Below, piece by piece: positions 61,534 through 64,000 of a stretch of DNA of 64,000 nucleotides. Origin of the DNA: Mojavia pulchra JT2-VF2 (GTDB taxonomy: Bacteria; Cyanobacteriota; Cyanobacteriia; Cyanobacteriales; Nostocaceae); assembly GCA_019359325.1 (NCBI GenBank), contig JAHHHN010000005.1:186001-250000 (forward strand), read 5' to 3'. The notes beneath the pieces are model-generated. The model did no database searches, was not told the origin of the DNA, and was given only the letters and a program-made list of their open reading frames with translations. Position 1 is the stretch's first letter. Each line of letters opens with the position of its first letter. The position numbers and the translations under genes are program-made.

Positions 61534-63585
61534 GTGGAGAAGGGGACGCTAGTTGAATTTAGGGTTCAAGGCGATCGCCGCCTGGGAGTAGTAGATCGTC
61601 CAGACGGCAAAACCCGTTGGTTTGTGGTAGATGAACGTGGTCAATCCCACAGCCTCGCGCCTAGACAAATTACTTATACAGTTAATGGACAAACCTACAG
61701 GCCCGCTGAAATTGCCAGCTTTTTAGAGCAGGTAAAGCCGTATTTAGATCCATCTAGCTTGGAAGTGGCCTGGGAATTATTGGTTGAGGATGGGGAAACA
61801 GTTACCCCACCCGAAATGGCTAATCTGCTGTTTTCGGAATCAGATGCGCCTCATTGTTACGCCGCCTATTGCTTGTTATCAGACGACAAACTCTATTTCA
61901 AGCAAAAAGGAGACGCTTATGAAGCCCGAAGCGCAACTCAAGTAGCAGAACGCAAGCACCAGTTAGAAGTAGAGGCACAAAAAGCTAGGGGACAGCAGGA
62001 ATTTCTGGCTCGCGTAGAACAGGCCCTTGCAGGAGAAGCAGTCGAGTGGCAACGCCACGATCGCCAACGCTTAGAAGCCATAGAAAAATACGCAGCCCTA
62101 CTTGCGGACGTCGTGCGTATGGGGGTAAATTATGACTCCCTGGCTCGCGCCTATCCTCCCCCAGGCCCAGTATTGGAAACTATGACCATGCTGGGGCGAC
62201 CCGCAACCCCCCAAGGTGCATTACAACTGTTGGTGGACTTAGGTTGGTGGAGTCCCAATGAAAATTTATTCCTGCGTCGTTCTTCAATTCCAGTCCAGTT
62301 TCCTAGCAAGGTATTAGAAGTGGCGCAACAGCGTTTGGATTCCCCACCGTCAGATTTGGACACAAACCGCCTAGATCTGACCCACCTGAAGGTGTACACA
62401 ATTGATGATGAAAGTACGACTGAGATCGATGATGGTCTAAGTTGGGAATTACTGCCGGATGGACGGGAGCGCCTGTGGGTGCATATTGCTGATCCTACCC
62501 GTTTATTAGTGCCAGAAGATGATTTAGACCTGGAAGCCAGGAAGCGGGGTAGTACAGTTTATTTGCCTACGGGAATGATTCCCATGTTCCCGGAGTTGTT
62601 GGCAACTGGGCCAATGAGTTTAGTACAGGGAAGAATTTGTTGCGCCCTTAGCTTTGGGATTGTTTTAGATCCAACTGGGAGAGTAGAAGATTATACTATC
62701 CATCCCAGCTCAATCAAACCAACTTATCGCCTCACCTACGAAGATGTAGATGAGATGCTGCAATTAGGAGTGCAGGCAGAACCGGAAATTGCAGCGATCG
62801 CTATGTGGGCACAGCGGCGTCGAAATTGGCGCTATGCTCAAGGAGCAATCAGCATCAATATGCCGGAAGCAATGATCAAGGTCAAAGGTGACGAGATCAG
62901 CATTGATATTTTAGATGATTCCTCATCACGGCAATTGGTAGCAGAAATGATGATTCTGGCTGGTGAAGTTGCAGCTAGATACGGCCAAGCTCATAAAATT
63001 CCCCTACCTTTTCGCGGTCAGCCACAGCCAGAATTGCCCCCGGAAGAAGAATTGCTTCAGCTACCAGCAGGCTTCGTCCGCGCCTGTGCCATGCGGCGCT
63101 GTATGCCCAAGAGTGAAATGAGCATTACTCCGGTGCGTCATGCTGGGTTAGGTTTGGATACTTATACTCAAGCGACTTCTCCTATCCGCCGTTACAGCGA
63201 CTTACTCACCCATTTTCAACTTAAAGCCCATTTACGTGGTGAAGTTCTACCTTTCTCAGCAGAACAACTCAAAGAGGTGATGATGACTGTCAGCAGTATC
63301 ACCCAAGAAGTAACAATGGTAGAACGGCAAACTAATAGATATTATGCTCTAGAGTACTTACGCCGTCATCCAGAGCAAGTTTGGGAGATAACAGTCTTGA
63401 TGTGGCTGCGGGAAGATAGCAATTTGGCCCTAATTCTGTTAGAAGATTTGGGTTTGCAGTTACCAATGGCTTTTAAACGTTCTGTAAATTTAGGCGAAAA
63501 CTTATTAGTTAAAGTTAGCCTTGCCGATCCGCAAAAAGATATGATTCAGTTTCAAGAAATAATTTATCAAGAAGCACTCAATTAA
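61534..63585 (+). CDS. rnb: RNase II/R family exoribonuclease
   Basis: 683 aa from a GTG (61534); no better ATG lies in the first 80 codons. The RNB catalytic domain is at ~275-580: TIDDESTTEIDDGLSWEL with the metal-binding Asp cluster, LWVHIADPTRLL, ARKRGSTVYLP, and the end SPIRRYSDLLTHFQL. N-terminal OB-like cold-shock regions precede it and a short S1-like tail ends it. It degrades RNA 3'-5'. The position behind rpmG-rpsR is conserved in cyanobacteria. The short S1 part is more RNase II-like than RNase R-like. Confidence 0.93.
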   Translation: MEKGTLVEFRVQGDRRLGVVDRPDGKTRWFVVDERGQSHSLAPRQITYTVNGQTYRPAEIASFLEQVKPYLDPSSLEVAWELLVEDGETVTPPEMANLLFSESDAPHCYAAYCLLSDDKLYFKQKGDAYEARSATQVAERKHQLEVEAQKARGQQEFLARVEQALAGEAVEWQRHDRQRLEAIEKYAALLADVVRMGVNYDSLARAYPPPGPVLETMTMLGRPATPQGALQLLVDLGWWSPNENLFLRRSSIPVQFPSKVLEVAQQRLDSPPSDLDTNRLDLTHLKVYTIDDESTTEIDDGLSWELLPDGRERLWVHIADPTRLLVPEDDLDLEARKRGSTVYLPTGMIPMFPELLATGPMSLVQGRICCALSFGIVLDPTGRVEDYTIHPSSIKPTYRLTYEDVDEMLQLGVQAEPEIAAIAMWAQRRRNWRYAQGAISINMPEAMIKVKGDEISIDILDDSSSRQLVAEMMILAGEVAARYGQAHKIPLPFRGQPQPELPPEEELLQLPAGFVRACAMRRCMPKSEMSITPVRHAGLGLDTYTQATSPIRRYSDLLTHFQLKAHLRGEVLPFSAEQLKEVMMTVSSITQEVTMVERQTNRYYALEYLRRHPEQVWEITVLMWLREDSNLALILLEDLGLQLPMAFKRSVNLGENLLVKVSLADPQKDMIQFQEIIYQEALN

Positions 63586-63761
63586 ATAACTTTAGCTCTC
63601 ATCATTAAAAATGTTAGAGCTGTAATGTACTCAATTAGTATAAGAACTGAAGAATTACAGGCGATCGCTCTCATTTTTAAGTGAAGAGTCAAAGGCGATC
63701 AGTATTTTCAGCTCATATAATATTAGGCGCTATTGAGGCTGCCACTTGAAGGCAAAAAATT

Positions 63762-64000
63762 CTAAAACCTATGTTTGAGCCTATAGAGCGTTTTTCTAAT
63801 TAAATTTAATTTGAGATATTCACGGATTTTTGCCGCAACTTCTTGACGACCTTCCATCCCTTGAGAATACAGCTTATGGGCACGTTCAAACCTTTTAAAG
63901 AAAGAGGTTTTTAGAATAGCTGATAAAGCAACGTAAGCTGCTTCGTGTACGCCAAGAATCCGACGATGCTGAAAAAAATCTCGAAAGTAATAAATTGTAC
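63762..64000 (-). CDS. C-terminal part of an unidentified protein (5' end beyond the window)
   Basis: The minus-strand frame is open from the right window edge to a stop at 63762-63764, 78 residues. It reads TIYYFRDFFQHRRILGVHEA with AAYVALSAILKTSFFKRFER and ends KTLYRLKHRF. Basic and aromatic-rich, it is reminiscent of the C-terminal membrane-proximal helices of glycosyltransferases, but I cannot name the family. The gene continues past 64000. Confidence 0.5.
   Translation of the reverse strand, partial: TIYYFRDFFQHRRILGVHEAAYVALSAILKTSFFKRFERAHKLYSQGMEGRQEVAAKIREYLKLNLIRKTLYRLKHRF

Noticed and set aside
63586-63640. agctct/agagct inverted repeat after the RNase gene as terminator
   Set aside because: Only six pairs with a long loop and no T-run, so it was not called.
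1-64000. tRNA, rRNA or tmRNA genes
   Set aside because: I looked for acceptor/T-arm patterns and rRNA landmarks in the intergenic stretches and saw none; a covariance-model scan would be decisive.

Overview
The window is chromosomal-type DNA from a filamentous, probably heterocyst-forming (Nostoc/Anabaena-like) cyanobacterium. Support comes from dense HIP1 octamers (GCGATCGC), cyanobacterial or plastid families (Ycf66, Ycf34, DUF1995, an NdbB-like NDH-2, an NdhH relic), an rpmG-rpsR-RNase II cluster, heptamer STRR repeats and small dispersed repeats typical of Nostocales. The sequence is AT-rich, genes are loosely packed, and several gene relics sit between intact genes.

Layout. 1-7 kb: a 27-residue-repeat protein and a relic of its family, ycf66, gnd with a clear terminator, a Uma2 nuclease-like gene, a decayed PIN toxin next to an intact antitoxin, a Ser/Thr kinase, and a putative two-ORF micro-operon. 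7.3-10 kb: a tight five-gene operon (membrane protein, NUDIX, SRPBCC-like, DoxX, DUF72). 10-18 kb: MFS transporter, transposase relic, soluble KAP-type NTPase, methylmalonate-semialdehyde dehydrogenase, a short-chain dehydrogenase, and an AT-rich relic zone with a truncated ndhH. 18-25 kb: CCA-adding-type enzyme, ycf34, tsaB, then a COG0523/CobW GTPase behind a Zur/Fur-like operator, followed by one metallophosphoesterase and one pseudo-metallophosphoesterase; then a pentapeptide protein and a DUF411 protein. 25-31 kb: dhaK and dhaL separated by an opposite-strand pectate-lyase-fold gene, a hicB with a broken hicA, a nitrilase-family amidase, and marC. 31-42 kb: a 21-bp tandem array, a large pentapeptide protein, a metzincin-type protease, DUF1995, cysteine desulfurase, a PLD/HhH lipoprotein, DUF1345 and ChaB.

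42-52 kb holds a CHAT-TPR exported protein and two tandem two-partner-secretion exoproteins. They arose by a ~3.4 kb duplication that also copied the first codons of the CHAT gene; that copy is now split by a 111-bp MITE-like element with 6-bp target repeats. 52-64 kb: an AAC(6')-like acetyltransferase, NDH-2, HAD phosphatase, a 53-aa membrane protein, an NB-ARC/TPR STAND protein followed by a second 21-bp array, an intact hicBA pair, moeA, an RDD protein, rpmG, rpsR, an RNase II/R enzyme and the 3' end of an unidentified gene.

No tRNA, rRNA, CRISPR array or intact transposase gene was recognised. The leads most worth following are the Zur-box CobW/phosphoesterase cluster, the duplicated CHAT-TPS locus, the two related 21-bp arrays, the five-gene NUDIX-DoxX-DUF72 operon, the soluble KAP NTPase, and dispersed repeats that lie in frame inside conserved genes.
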